Assembly: GCA_013290035.1 (NCBI GenBank)
Contig: JABCYT010000065.1
Location: 1-10,364 of the forward strand
Length of the DNA stretch: 10,364 nt
Direction: 5' to 3'
Source of the DNA: Alphaproteobacteria bacterium
GTDB taxonomy: Bacteria; Pseudomonadota; Alphaproteobacteria; Reyranellales; Reyranellaceae
The translations under genes and the position numbers were made by a program. Position 1 is the first letter of the stretch. Each line of letters begins with the position of its first letter. Below, piece after piece: positions 1-8,104 of the stretch. The notes under the pieces were generated by a model, which saw nothing but the letters and a program-made list of their open reading frames with translations, was not told the origin of the DNA and searched no databases.

Positions 1-522
1 GGCCTCCTGCACGACGGCAACGTCGAAGCCTGCTTGGCGGGCGTCGATCGCCGACCAGGCGACGCAGAAGTCGAGCGCCAGCCCGCAGAGCACCAGCCGG
101 GTGAAGCCGCGCGCCTTCAGGTAGCCGTCGAGGCCGGTGCGCGTCATGCGGTCGTTCTCGCGGAACGCCGAGTAGGAATCGATGCCGGTATGGAAGCCTT
201 TGCGCACGATCATCTGTGCCTTGTCGACATCGAGCTGGGAGTGAAAGGCCGCGCCCGACGTGCCCTGCACGCAATGGTCCGGCCACAACGTCTGCGGCCC
301 GTAGGGGAATTGCACGGTGCTGAACGCCTCGCCACCCGACCAGGCGCTGGCAAACGAGGCATGGCCCGGCGGATGCCAGTCCTGGGTCAGCACGACATGC
401 TCGTGGCGGCCGATCAGGCGGTTGACCACCGGCACGATCGCGTTGGCGCCCGGAACGGCCAGCGCGCCGCCGTCGCAGAAATCGTTCTGCATGTCGACCA
501 CGATCAACGCCTCGTTGGGCAT
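1..522 (-). CDS. pncA: Nicotinamidase (isochorismatase-like hydrolase), 3' end beyond the window
   Basis: This is the N-terminal 174 codons of a cysteine amidohydrolase that converts nicotinamide to nicotinate in NAD salvage; the frame is open to the window edge. The family triad is visible: Asp10 in VVDMQNDF, Lys108 in VRKGFHTGIDSYSAF, and Cys153 in LALDFCVAWSA. Metal ligands are expected at Asp48, His50 and His54 in QDWHPPGHASF, with a further conserved His in WPDHCVQGT. These residues favour nicotinamidase over other isochorismatase-fold hydrolases. E. coli PncA is about 213 residues, so roughly 30-40 should be missing. The ATG lies 3 bp after the tgt stop, with a GGAG ribosome binding site inside the last tgt codons (531-534), so translation is probably coupled to tgt. 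A nicotinate phosphoribosyltransferase gene could follow outside the window, but that is a guess. Confidence 0.93.
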   Translation of the reverse strand, partial: MPNEALIVVDMQNDFCDGGALAVPGANAIVPVVNRLIGRHEHVVLTQDWHPPGHASFASAWSGGEAFSTVQFPYGPQTLWPDHCVQGTSGAAFHSQLDVDKAQMIVRKGFHTGIDSYSAFRENDRMTRTGLDGYLKARGFTRLVLCGLALDFCVAWSAIDARQAGFDVAVVQEA

Positions 523-525
523 ACG

Positions 526-1659
526 CTACGCTCCGTTTGACGGCGGAATGTCTCCGCGCTGTTGTTCGGCTTCGAATGCGGCGATCCAGTGATCCAGCGA
601 GCCGGTCTCGATGGCGCCGCGTAGGCCGCGCATGATGTCTTGGTAGTAGTGCAGATTGTGCCACGTGAGCAGCATGGCGGCGAGAATCTCCTCGGCGCGG
701 ACGAGGTGATGCAGGTAGGCCCGGCTGTGATGGCGGCAGGCGGGACAGGCGCACTCGGCGTCGATCGGCCTAGGATCGTCGCGGTGGCGCGCGTTGCGCA
801 TGTTGAGCTCGCCGCGCCGCGTGAAGGCCTGCGCGGTGCGGCCGCCGCGCGTGGGCAGCACGCAGTCGAACATGTCGATGCCGCGCTTGACGGCGCCGAC
901 GATGTCGGCGGGCCGTCCGACCCCCATCAGATAGCGCGGCCGGTCGGCCGGCAGCAGGGGCAGGGTGACGTCGAGGGTGCTGAACATCGCCGCCTGGCCC
1001 TCGCCGACGGCGAGGCCACCCACGGCATAGCCGTCGAAACCGAGGTTGGTGAGCGCTGTGGCGCTCTCGGCGCGCAGGTTGGGGAAGGTGCTGCCCTGGA
1101 CGATGCCGAACAGGCCGTAGCCCGGCCGCTCGCTGAAGGCGCGCTTGCCGCGCTCGGCCCATTTCATCGACAGCCGCATGGAGGCGGCGGCCGCCGCCTC
1201 CTCGACCGGCCAGCTCGTGCATTCGTCGAACGACATGGTGATGTCGGCGTCCAACAGCTCCTGGATCTCGATCGATCGCTCGGGCGTCAGCCGGTGCTCA
1301 GAGCCGTCGATCGGCGAGCGGAAGGTGACGCCGTCGGCATCGAGCTTGCGCAGCTCCTTGAGCGACATCACCTGGAAGCCGCCCGAATCGGTCAGGATCG
1401 GCCGCGGCCAGTTCATGAACTTGTGCAGGCCGCCCAGCGTCGCCACGCGCTCGGCGCCCGGCCGCAGCATCAGATGGAAGGTGTTGCCGAGCACGATCTC
1501 CGCCCCGGTCTCGGCGACCGACTGCGGCAGCATCGCCTTGATCGTGCCCGCGGTGCCGAGCGGCATGAAAGCCGGCGTCTCGACCGTGCCGTGCGCCGTG
1601 CCGATGCGGCCGCGGCGGGCGGCGCCATCGCTGGCCAGAAGCTCGAAGGAAAGACTCAT
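526..1659 (-). CDS. tgt: Queuine/preQ1 tRNA-guanine transglycosylase
   Basis: This enzyme exchanges guanine-34 for preQ1 in the GUN anticodons of tRNA-Asp, -Asn, -His and -Tyr, the base-insertion step of queuosine synthesis in the cytoplasm. The product is 377 residues, close to E. coli Tgt (375). The general acid/base aspartate is Asp91 in [13 protein letters not shown], and the nucleophile is Asp265 in [18 protein letters not shown] zinc site is formed by Cys303, Cys305 and Cys308 (ECACPAC) with His334 (TWHNLHYY). All key residues are present. The start is the ATG that overlaps the queA stop as ATGA (1656-1659); an in-frame TTG six codons upstream is possible but less likely. No good ribosome binding site precedes the ATG, which fits translational coupling to queA. 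Confidence 0.97.
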   Translation of the reverse strand: MSLSFELLASDGAARRGRIGTAHGTVETPAFMPLGTAGTIKAMLPQSVAETGAEIVLGNTFHLMLRPGAERVATLGGLHKFMNWPRPILTDSGGFQVMSLKELRKLDADGVTFRSPIDGSEHRLTPERSIEIQELLDADITMSFDECTSWPVEEAAAAASMRLSMKWAERGKRAFSERPGYGLFGIVQGSTFPNLRAESATALTNLGFDGYAVGGLAVGEGQAAMFSTLDVTLPLLPADRPRYLMGVGRPADIVGAVKRGIDMFDCVLPTRGGRTAQAFTRRGELNMRNARHRDDPRPIDAECACPACRHHSRAYLHHLVRAEEILAAMLLTWHNLHYYQDIMRGLRGAIETGSLDHWIAAFEAEQQRGDIPPSNGA

Positions 1660-2702
1660 CGCCGCAACAGACAACAATCGCCGTAGGAATAGAAGCGGTA
1701 TCGCTCGCGTATCGCATGCGCATAGGCCCGCTTCATGCGCTCCAGCCCGGCGAAGGCCGCCACCAGCATGAACAGCGTGGACCGCGGCAGATGGAAATTC
1801 GTGAGCAGCAGATCGACGGCGCGGAAGCGAAAGCCCGGCACGATGAAGATGTCGGTCTCGCCGGTCCAGGCTTTTAGGGCGCCGTCATGATCGCGCGCCA
1901 CCGTTTCGAGCAGGCGCAGCGCGGTCGTGCCGATCGACACGACGCGGCCGCCGGCGGCGCGCGTCGCCTCGACGGCGCGGGCCGTTTGCTCGGGCACCTC
2001 GCCCCATTCGGCATGCATGGTATGGGCGTCGGTGTCGCGGGCGCGCACCGGCTGGAAGGTCCCGGCGCCGACATGCAGGGTGACGCCGGCGGTTGCAATG
2101 CCGGCTGCGGCCAGTGCCGTCATGAGTCCGGGCGTGAAATGCAGGCCGGCCGTGGGCGCGGCCACCGAGCCGTCGTACCGGGCGAACAGCGTCTGGTAGT
2201 CGGCGCGATCCTGCGCATCGGCCACGCCGCCCCGTATGTAAGGCGGCAGCGGCACGGCGCCGCCCTTCTCGAGGGACGCCATGAAAGCAGGACCAAAGCT
2301 CTCGAAGGCGAGCACGACCGAGCCGTCCTCGCGCTTGGCCTCGACCTTGGCGCCGAGGCCGCCCGCGAAGGCCAGCTCGTCGCCGGGCCGCAGCCGCCTG
2401 GTCGGCCGGGCGAAGGAGAGCCAGCGCCCGCCGCCCAGATCGCGGATCAACAGCGCCTCGACCGCGACGTCCTGGCGGCCGGCCGCGCCGCCGCGCACGC
2501 CCTTCAATCGCGCCGGGATCACTTTGGTGTCGTTGAAGACCAGCAGGTCGCTGCGGCGCAGCAGGTCCGGAAGATCGCGGACGAGCCGGTCCTGCAATCC
2601 GTCGGCAGTCGCGTCCAGAAGCCGCGCCGAATCGCGCGGCGAGGCCGGGCGCTGGGCGATCAGGTCGTCGGGAAGATCGAAGTCGAAAAGATCGACGCGC
2701 AT
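1656..2702 (-). CDS. queA: S-adenosylmethionine:tRNA ribosyltransferase-isomerase
   Basis: QueA transfers and rearranges the ribosyl group of S-adenosylmethionine onto preQ1 at tRNA position 34, giving epoxyqueuosine. It acts on the product of Tgt, encoded directly downstream. The protein is 348 residues (E. coli QueA about 356) and collinear with the family. Visible signatures are the N-terminal [30 protein letters not shown] (about 53-68), [22 protein letters not shown] (about 168-189), [13 protein letters not shown] (208-220), HTMHAEW (227-233) and [14 protein letters not shown] (301-314). The C-terminus ends [11 protein letters not shown], where many homologues have a hydrophobic YGDAMLI-like ending. 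The ATG lies 21 bp after the stop of the upstream hydrolase gene and no strong ribosome binding site is seen. The stop overlaps the tgt start. Confidence 0.97.
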   Translation of the reverse strand: MRVDLFDFDLPDDLIAQRPASPRDSARLLDATADGLQDRLVRDLPDLLRRSDLLVFNDTKVIPARLKGVRGGAAGRQDVAVEALLIRDLGGGRWLSFARPTRRLRPGDELAFAGGLGAKVEAKREDGSVVLAFESFGPAFMASLEKGGAVPLPPYIRGGVADAQDRADYQTLFARYDGSVAAPTAGLHFTPGLMTALAAAGIATAGVTLHVGAGTFQPVRARDTDAHTMHAEWGEVPEQTARAVEATRAAGGRVVSIGTTALRLLETVARDHDGALKAWTGETDIFIVPGFRFRAVDLLLTNFHLPRSTLFMLVAAFAGLERMKRAYAHAIRERYRFYSYGDCCLLRR

Positions 2703-2723
2703 GCAGGCGAAAGATAGCCGGCG

Positions 2724-3851
2724 TCAGGTCTGGCCGATATCCATGACCTCGGAGTCCGAATCGTCGAGCGGCGGCTGGGTATTGGCATCAACCAGGGCGA
2801 CGAAGCGGTGCACGCCATTGCTGACTACGCGCTTCACGCGCGCGCGGGTTTCCAGGCAATGGAGATGCGCCAGGGTCTCGCCGAAGGCGAAGACGATCTG
2901 GTTGTTGTCGAGATGACGCGGGAACAACACCGGCACCATGTCCCAGCCGGTCGCACCCTCGGCGCCGCGATGGGCAATGGCTGAGGTCATGTCGTTCAGC
3001 CGCGCATCGTGATGGGAAACCAGCTGGTCGAGCCTTGTGTGCAGGCCGATGAAGGGAAAGCCGTGGCTCGGCAGCACCAGCGCGTCGGCCGGCAGGCGGC
3101 GGAAGCGCGAGAAGCCGTCGAGGAACCAGGTGAGCGCATCGGCCTGCGGCTCGTTGGGCCACACGCCGACGTTGGTGCTGATCTTGGGCAGCACCTGATC
3201 GCCCGCGATCAGCACGTTGAGCTCGGGACACCACAGCGAGGCATGCTCGGGCGCGTGGCCGCGGCCGACGATGACGTCCCAGCGATGGCCGCCCAATGTG
3301 ATCGGATGGGCGTGGATCATGCGATGGAAGGCGGTGGGCAGCGGCACCACGCCCCTGGCGAAGCCGCCCTTGTGGCGATGGAACAGGGCGATGCGGTCGG
3401 CCGGCACGCCGTTGCGCGCCAGATGAGCGGCGCGCACCTCTTCGTTTTCGATGAAGTCGTTGCGTGCGGCGATGGCGCTCATGTATTCGCCCAGGGTCAT
3501 CCAGAGCGGCGCGTTCCAGCGATCGCACAGCCAGCCGGCCAGCCCGACATGGTCGGGATGGAGGTGCGTGGCGATGACGCGCGTCACCGGCTTGTCGCCG
3601 AGCTTTTCGCTGAAGATTTTCTCCCACAGTTCGCGCGTCGCCTGCGTATTGATGCCGCAGTCGACGATGGTCCAGCCGTCCTTGTCCTCGACCAGCCACA
3701 GGTTGATGTGGTTGAGCTGGAAGGGCAGCGGCATGCGCAGCCAGTAGACGCCGGGCGCGACGTTCTTGATGTCGCCGGGCTCCGGCACGTCGCCGCAGGG
3801 AAAGCGCAGTTGCGCCAGCAGGCGCTGGGAAAGGTCGGGTGAATCGGGCAT
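2724..3851 (-). CDS. Metallo-beta-lactamase-fold hydrolase, substrate unknown
   Basis: This is a 375-residue metal-dependent hydrolase with the full MBL active site: THLHPDH (His96, His98, Asp100, His101), His199 in GHAPEH, Asp218 in AGDQVL and His263 in PSHGFPF. Those residues normally bind two zinc ions and activate water. The N-terminal part (about 30-66) has the usual pattern of a strand entry followed by TIVDCG. Residues about 300-355 (ALAHLHCLE-type segment, then VVSNGVHRFVAL) look like the C-terminal winged-helix extension of large MBL hydrolases. Family relatives cleave thioesters, lactones or other esters, and the substrate cannot be read from this sequence. No signal peptide is seen, so the protein is probably cytoplasmic. 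It lies 32 bp after purD and 21 bp before queA, so it is probably cotranscribed with both. Confidence 0.9.
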   Translation of the reverse strand: MPDSPDLSQRLLAQLRFPCGDVPEPGDIKNVAPGVYWLRMPLPFQLNHINLWLVEDKDGWTIVDCGINTQATRELWEKIFSEKLGDKPVTRVIATHLHPDHVGLAGWLCDRWNAPLWMTLGEYMSAIAARNDFIENEEVRAAHLARNGVPADRIALFHRHKGGFARGVVPLPTAFHRMIHAHPITLGGHRWDVIVGRGHAPEHASLWCPELNVLIAGDQVLPKISTNVGVWPNEPQADALTWFLDGFSRFRRLPADALVLPSHGFPFIGLHTRLDQLVSHHDARLNDMTSAIAHRGAEGATGWDMVPVLFPRHLDNNQIVFAFGETLAHLHCLETRARVKRVVSNGVHRFVALVDANTQPPLDDSDSEVMDIGQT

Positions 3852-3883
3852 GGCTCGACCCTAGCCTCGGAGGCGTGACGGTG

Positions 3884-5161
3884 TCACTTCTGCCGGCCGA
3901 CTGCCCGCCATGCGATATCGCGCCGGCAGAAACCCTCCGGCCAGTCGATCAGGTCGACGGCGCGGTAGGCCCGCGCCCGCGCCTCCGCGACGGTGGGCGC
4001 GATGGCGCTCACGTTCAGCACCCGCCCGCCATTGGCCAGTACGCGATTGCCGTCGGATTTTGTGCCTGCATGGAAGATCTGCACGCCCTCGACCTTGCCC
4101 GCCGCTTCGAGTCCGCGGATCTCGCTGCCCTTCTGGTAGGCATCGGGATAGCCCTTGGCCGCCATCACTACGGTCAGCGCCGTGTCGTCCGACCAGCGCA
4201 GGTCGAAATGCTTCAGCCCGCCGTCGGCCGAGGCGATCAGCGCCGGCACGATGTCGGACTTGAGCCGCATCATCAGCACCTGGCACTCCGGATCGCCGAA
4301 GCGGCAATTGTACTCGAAGATCTTCGGGCCCTCCGGGCCGATCATCAGTCCGGCATAGAGCACGCCCTTGAAGGGCGTGCCCGCCTGGGCCATGGCGCGC
4401 ACCGTGGGCAGGATGATCTCGTCCATGGTGCGCTGCTGCATCGCGGCGTCGAAGATGGGCGCTGGCGAATAGGCGCCCATGCCGCCAGTGTTGGGTCCCT
4501 TGTCGCCGTCGAAGGCGCGCTTGTGGTCCTGCGCGCCGACCAGGGGCAGCGCGTGTTCGCCGTCGCACAGCGCGAAGAAGCTCGCCTCCTCGCCGACCAG
4601 GAATTCCTCGATCACCACCGAGGCGCCGGCGGCGCCGAAGCGATTGCCCGACAGCATGTCGCGCGCCGCCTCCATCGCCTGGTCGACCGTCTCGGCCACC
4701 ACGACACCCTTGCCGGCGGCGAGGCCATCGGCCTTGACCACGATCGGTGCGCCTTGCGCCCTGATGTAGGAAACGGCCTTGTCGGCGTCGGTAAAGCGCT
4801 CATAGGCGCCGGTCGGGATGTTGTGACTCCGGCAGAGCTCCTTGGTGAAGCCCTTCGAGCTCTCGAGCTGGGCGGCCTTGGCCGATGGGCCGAAGACTTT
4901 TAAGCCGGCCTCGGCCAGGCGATCGGCCAGGCCCGCCGCCAGCGGCACCTCGGGTCCGACCACGACAAAGTCGATCTTCTCACGCGTGGCGAGCGCCACC
5001 TGGCCTGCGACATCCTCGGCCGCCACGCCGACGCAGTCGGCCACTTGGGCGATGCCGGCATTGCCCGGGGCGCAATAGAGCTTGGTGCAGAGCGGGGAAG
5101 CCGAAATCGCCCAGCACAGCGCATGCTCGCGGCCGCCGCCGCCCACGACCAGGATTCGCAT
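3884..5161 (-). CDS. purD: Phosphoribosylamine-glycine ligase (GAR synthetase)
   Basis: PurD makes glycinamide ribonucleotide from phosphoribosylamine, glycine and ATP, the second step of de novo purine synthesis. The product is 425 residues, close to E. coli PurD (429). The N-terminal domain starts [17 protein letters not shown] and continues with [17 protein letters not shown] (67-82) and [17 protein letters not shown] (91-107). The ATP-grasp region shows [15 protein letters not shown] (141-155), [12 protein letters not shown] (183-194) and [16 protein letters not shown] (218-233). The metal and phosphate-binding segment is [14 protein letters not shown] (281-294). The frame stays open 45 codons further upstream, but that extension overlaps the start of divergent xseA and has no family similarity, so the [10 protein letters not shown] start was chosen. 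This gene appears to head the five-gene minus-strand unit. Confidence 0.97.
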   Translation of the reverse strand: MRILVVGGGGREHALCWAISASPLCTKLYCAPGNAGIAQVADCVGVAAEDVAGQVALATREKIDFVVVGPEVPLAAGLADRLAEAGLKVFGPSAKAAQLESSKGFTKELCRSHNIPTGAYERFTDADKAVSYIRAQGAPIVVKADGLAAGKGVVVAETVDQAMEAARDMLSGNRFGAAGASVVIEEFLVGEEASFFALCDGEHALPLVGAQDHKRAFDGDKGPNTGGMGAYSPAPIFDAAMQQRTMDEIILPTVRAMAQAGTPFKGVLYAGLMIGPEGPKIFEYNCRFGDPECQVLMMRLKSDIVPALIASADGGLKHFDLRWSDDTALTVVMAAKGYPDAYQKGSEIRGLEAAGKVEGVQIFHAGTKSDGNRVLANGGRVLNVSAIAPTVAEARARAYRAVDLIDWPEGFCRRDIAWRAVGRQK

Positions 5162-5219
5162 GGCGAGGCTTTGACCACAGTTTGCGCTCTCGGCACAAGC
5201 GGTTAGGCTGCGCCGAACC
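5162..5219. promoter_or_regulatory. Divergent purD / xseA intergenic region
   Basis: Only 58 bp separate the divergent start codons of purD and xseA, so the promoters for both must lie here or extend into the genes. On the plus strand TTGACC (5171-5176) resembles a -35 box, but 17 bp downstream only a poor -10 match (CACAAG, 3 of 6) is found. No convincing minus-strand promoter is seen. The region is inferred from gene layout rather than from a strong motif. Confidence 0.4.
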
Positions 5220-6737
5220 ATGGATAACATCGATCCCGCTTCTGGCCCCAGCAACGTCCCGGAATTCACCGTTTCGGAGCTCTCGTTTGCGCTCAAGCGG
5301 GAGATCGAGACGGCGTTTCCGCGCGTGCGCGTGCGCGGCGAGATCAGCCAGCCCTCGTTCCCGCGTTCCGGCCACTGCTATTTCCGCCTGAAGGACGAAA
5401 ACGCCGTGCTCGACGGCGTCGCCTGGAAGACCACGATCCCGCGCCTCGGCCTCAAGATCGAGGAGGGCATGGAGGTCATCGCCACCGGCAAGCTCACCAC
5501 CTATGCCGGCTCCTCGCGTTACCAGATCATCGTCGAGCGCCTGGAGCTCGCGGGCGAAGGCGCGCTGCTGAAGCTCCTGGAGGATCGGCGCAAGCGGCTG
5601 CAGGCCGAGGGCCTGTTCGATCTCGACCGCAAGCGGCCGCTGCCCTTCCTGCCCGAGGTGGTGGGCGTGGTGACTTCGCCCAGCGGCGCCGTGATCCGCG
5701 ACATCCTGCACCGGCTGGCCGACCGCTTCCCGCGTCATGTGCTGGTGTGGCCGGTGGCGGTGCAGGGCGAGAAGGCGGCGGCGGAAGTGGCGGCAGCCAT
5801 CGCCGGCTTCAACCGCTTGCCCGGTCAGGGCGGCCCGGTGCCGCGGCCCGACATCCTGATCGTGGCGCGGGGCGGCGGCAGCCTGGAGGATCTGTGGGCC
5901 TTCAACGAGGAGATCGTGGTGCGGGCGGCGGCGGCGTCGACCATTCCGCTGATCTCGGCGGTGGGCCACGAGACCGACACGACCCTGATCGATTTCGTCT
6001 CCGACCGCCGTGCGCCCACGCCGAGCGCGGCCGCCGAGATGGCCGTGCCGGTGCGCGCCGACCTGATGGGCCAGACGCTCGATTTCGGCAAGCGCACCAT
6101 GGCCTGCATGAACCGCGTGCTGCGCGAGGCGAACCTGGCGGTGAGCGGCCTGGCGCGAGGCCTGGGCGATCCGCTGCGGCTGATCGAGGAACGCCAGCAA
6201 CGGCTCGATGTCAGCGGCGAGCGGCTGGCGCTGGCGACGCGTCAGCTCGTCGAGCGCCGTGGACATGCTTTGGCGGCGGCCCGCCTGGTGAGCCCGGTCG
6301 CCGTGCTCGTCGCCAAGCGCCAGGCGCTCGTTGCCGAGGCGCGCGTGCTCGAGGGCGCTATGCGCCGCTATGTCGGCGATACGCGCCAGAAGATCGAGCG
6401 CACCACCGACCGGGTCGAACAATACGGCGAGCGCCTGCGCCGCTGCGGCATCGAGTTTCTGGCGCACGGCCTGCGCCAGGTCGACCAGCTCGGCAAGCTG
6501 CTGGAAAGCTACTCCTTCCATTCCGTGCTGAACCGCGGCTTTGCCCTGGTGCGCGACCAGGACGGCCATCCGATCATGACGGCTTCGGCAACGCACGCAG
6601 GGGATACGATCGGCATCGAATTCGCCGACGGCCGCGTCGGCGCCAAGGTGACCGATGGCCTGGCGGCTGCGCCGCGCGGCGCCGCCCCGCCGCGCCGCCG
6701 CGAGGGCGGCAGCGGCAATCAGGGATCGTTGTTGTAG
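5220..6737 (+). CDS. xseA: Exodeoxyribonuclease VII large subunit
   Basis: XseA is the catalytic subunit of exonuclease VII, which with the small subunit XseB degrades single-stranded DNA into oligonucleotides. The order is an OB-fold DNA-binding domain (about 14-112, [11 protein letters not shown] to VERLEL), then the catalytic domain. Conserved catalytic-region residues are Asp161 (GAVIRDIL), Arg217 ([18 protein letters not shown]), His250 and Asp253 ([27 protein letters not shown]). Their spacing matches the conserved Asp, Arg, His and Asp known from the E. coli protein. A long helical segment (about 280-440) is followed by the family's C-terminal strand region ([17 protein letters not shown]). 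At 505 residues it is longer than E. coli XseA (456), partly because of a Gly/Ala/Pro/Arg-rich tail. No xseB is in the window. The ribosome binding site before the ATG is weak. Confidence 0.97.
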   Translation: MDNIDPASGPSNVPEFTVSELSFALKREIETAFPRVRVRGEISQPSFPRSGHCYFRLKDENAVLDGVAWKTTIPRLGLKIEEGMEVIATGKLTTYAGSSRYQIIVERLELAGEGALLKLLEDRRKRLQAEGLFDLDRKRPLPFLPEVVGVVTSPSGAVIRDILHRLADRFPRHVLVWPVAVQGEKAAAEVAAAIAGFNRLPGQGGPVPRPDILIVARGGGSLEDLWAFNEEIVVRAAAASTIPLISAVGHETDTTLIDFVSDRRAPTPSAAAEMAVPVRADLMGQTLDFGKRTMACMNRVLREANLAVSGLARGLGDPLRLIEERQQRLDVSGERLALATRQLVERRGHALAAARLVSPVAVLVAKRQALVAEARVLEGAMRRYVGDTRQKIERTTDRVEQYGERLRRCGIEFLAHGLRQVDQLGKLLESYSFHSVLNRGFALVRDQDGHPIMTASATHAGDTIGIEFADGRVGAKVTDGLAAAPRGAAPPRRREGGSGNQGSLL

Positions 6738-6740
6738 GGG
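6736..6740 (+). promoter_or_regulatory. Ribosome binding site of the RraA-like gene, overlapping the xseA stop
   Basis: The AGGGG core begins within the xseA TAG stop codon and lies 7 bases before the ATG at 6748. It supports that start over the longer upstream frame, which would overlap xseA, and suggests that ribosomes finishing xseA can re-initiate here. Confidence 0.7.
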
Positions 6741-6747
6741 AAACATC

Positions 6748-7479
6748 ATGACTGCCGCGCCGCTGTCGGCCGAGACCATCAAGAACTTTCGGTATGCCAG
6801 CACGGCCACCGTGTCGATGCAGATGCTGAAGCGCGGCTTTCGCAACAGCGCCATCAACGGCGTGCGGCCGCTCAATCCCAAGGCGACGCGCCTCGTCGGC
6901 CCGGCCTTCACCTTGCGTTACATCCCGTGCCGCGAGGATCTCGACAAGCCGCCCACGCCCAGCGATCCGCCGAGCGCGCAGCGCGAGGCGATCGAGGGCA
7001 CGCCGGCGGGCCACGTGCTGGTGATCGGCACCGAGGGCACGACCCGCGCCGGCACGCTGGGCGACATCCTGGCGCTGCGCCTCAAGGTGCGCGGCGTGGC
7101 GGGCGTGATCTCGGACGGCGCCATCCGCGACACGCCGGTGATCGGCAAGATGGACTTCCCGGTGTACTGCAGCGCCGCGGCCGCGCCGCCCAGCATGAAC
7201 AGCCTGCACCCGGTGGAGACGCAGACGCCGGTCGGCATCTGCGGCGTGCCGGTCTATCCCGGCGACATCATCGTGGCCGACGACGACGGCGCCATCGTCG
7301 TGCCGCGCCATCTCGCCGACGAGGTGGCGCGCGATTCCTTCGAGCAGGAGCGGCTGGAGAAGTTCGTCGCCATCCGCGTCGGCCAGGGCAAGCCGATCAC
7401 CGGCACCTATCCGCCCAACGACGAGACCAAGGCGCTCTACCAGGCCTGGATCAAGGCCGGAGAGCCGGCCGGGGGCTAG
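6748..7479 (+). CDS. RraA family protein, possible HMG/CHA aldolase-type enzyme
   Basis: The product is 243 residues with the RraA/dimethylmenaquinone-methyltransferase-like fold. Signature elements are GTLGDILALRLKVRGVAG (102-119), DGAIRDTP (123-130) with the Arg127-Asp128 pair that aligns with the catalytic and metal-site Arg-Asp of 4-hydroxy-4-methyl-2-oxoglutarate aldolases, and YPGDIIVADDDGAIVVP (170-186). Family members are either divalent-metal pyruvate aldolases or, like E. coli RraA, inhibitors of RNase E. Database names such as methyltransferase are unreliable here. The extra N-terminal ~45 residues and the C-terminal ~40 residues make it longer than E. coli RraA (about 161) and favour the enzyme-like subgroup, but its substrate is unknown. 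It sits 10 bp after xseA and is probably cotranscribed with it. Its stop overlaps that of the convergent Lrp-type gene. Confidence 0.88.
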   Translation: MTAAPLSAETIKNFRYASTATVSMQMLKRGFRNSAINGVRPLNPKATRLVGPAFTLRYIPCREDLDKPPTPSDPPSAQREAIEGTPAGHVLVIGTEGTTRAGTLGDILALRLKVRGVAGVISDGAIRDTPVIGKMDFPVYCSAAAAPPSMNSLHPVETQTPVGICGVPVYPGDIIVADDDGAIVVPRHLADEVARDSFEQERLEKFVAIRVGQGKPITGTYPPNDETKALYQAWIKAGEPAGG

Positions 7480-7483
7480 CCCC
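7472..7483. repeat. 12-bp palindrome GGGGCTAGCCCC at convergent stop codons
   Basis: A perfect palindrome contains both TAG stop codons of the converging RraA-like and Lrp/AsnC-like genes in its central CTAG. As RNA it could form only a 4-bp GC stem with a 4-base loop and no U tract follows, so it is at best a weak bidirectional pause or terminator site. Confidence 0.6.
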
Positions 7484-7967
7484 GCCGCGGATCGAGATGG
7501 CTGAGCGGCAGCGGCGCGCCGGCTTTCAGGGTCTGGATGGCGATGTTGCTGCGCACTTCCCGAACGATGGGAAGATTCAGAAGCTTGTCGACCAGGAACC
7601 GCCGGTAGTGGTCGAGGTCGGGGACGACGATTTCGAGGAAGTAGTCGGATTCGCCCGAGACGAGATGACACGCGACGACCTCGGGCATGACGACGACAGC
7701 TTTCTCGAAGCTGAGCGCGCGTTCGTTGGCGTGGCCGTCGATCTTGACGCCGACGAACACCGAAAAGCCCAAGCCGACTCGGTCGCGCCGCAGAACGGCG
7801 CGATAGGCCTCGATGTATCCCTCCCGTTCCAATCGCTTCACCCGACGCAGGCAAGGCGATGGTGACAGGCCGATCCTGTCGGCGAGGTCGACGTTGGCCA
7901 GCCTGCCATCCGCCTGAAGCGCCGCGACGATTCGGCGGTCGATGGCGTCCAGGTCCGTTTTTGGCAT
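7476..7967 (-). CDS. Lrp/AsnC family transcriptional regulator
   Basis: This 163-residue protein has the two-domain layout of the feast/famine regulators. The N-terminal helix-turn-helix spans about residues 5-50 (LDAIDRRIVAALQADGR, LADRIGLSPSPCLRRVKRLE). The C-terminal RAM ligand-binding and oligomerisation domain spans about 65-150, with the HLVSGESDYFLEIVVPDLDHY segment (101-121) that lines the effector site in the family. Such proteins usually sense amino acids and often control themselves and a divergent neighbour. Here the divergent neighbour is an NTF2-like gene, and a long inverted repeat lies in the shared promoter region. The ATG at 7967 is preceded by GAGGA (7977-7981, 9 bases away). 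The effector cannot be deduced. Confidence 0.95.
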   Translation of the reverse strand: MPKTDLDAIDRRIVAALQADGRLANVDLADRIGLSPSPCLRRVKRLEREGYIEAYRAVLRRDRVGLGFSVFVGVKIDGHANERALSFEKAVVVMPEVVACHLVSGESDYFLEIVVPDLDHYRRFLVDKLLNLPIVREVRSNIAIQTLKAGAPLPLSHLDPRRG

Positions 7968-8002
7968 GACTGATCATCCTCGGGTCAAAGAAGGGCATGA
8001 CA

Positions 8003-8038
8003 TTGCCAATGCGCGCCATTTCTTAGCGCATTTCGCAA
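8003..8038. promoter_or_regulatory. Interrupted inverted repeat, candidate Lrp/AsnC operator
   Basis: The repeat lies between the divergent Lrp-type and NTF2-like genes. The inner arms AATGCGC (8008-8014) and GCGCATT (8026-8032) are perfect complements with 11 bases between them. The outer arms TTGC (8003-8006) and GCAA (8035-8038) are also complementary, offset by one base. It lies 36-71 bp upstream of the regulator's start and 67 bp or more upstream of the other gene's start, where an autoregulatory and divergent operator would be expected. The binding protein is inferred from location only. Confidence 0.5.
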
Positions 8039-8092
8039 GGACTTGCTTCTGGCCCATCTGACATGGTGCGCCCGCATTTGAGCCCTGCAACC

Positions 8093-8097
8093 GAGGA
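8093..8097 (+). promoter_or_regulatory. Ribosome binding site deciding the NTF2-like start
   Basis: GAGGA lies 7 bases before the ATG at 8105. The in-frame ATG at 8063 has no comparable site and would add 14 residues unlike the family, so the downstream start was chosen. Confidence 0.65.
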
Positions 8098-8104
8098 TCT
8101 CGCC

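Noticed and set aside
640..1686. 348-codon open frame on the plus strand opposite tgt
   Set aside because: It is antisense to an intact tgt with all catalytic residues. Its composition is typical of a shadow frame and no ribosome binding site or domain is seen.
4360..4380. 21-bp perfect inverted repeat inside purD
   Set aside because: It encodes the conserved Thr-Pro-Phe-Lys-Gly-Val segment of PurD. GC-biased codons for these residues generate the palindrome, so no extra function is needed.
5162..5296. N-terminal extension of PurD by 45 codons
   Set aside because: It would overlap the xseA start on the other strand and precedes the canonical [14 protein letters not shown] start of the family.
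4980..6911. 643-codon open frame on the minus strand opposite xseA and the purD start
   Set aside because: It lies fully antisense to well-conserved xseA, has a His/Arg/Ala/Gln-rich composition with no domain, and is what high-GC codon bias produces opposite a real gene.
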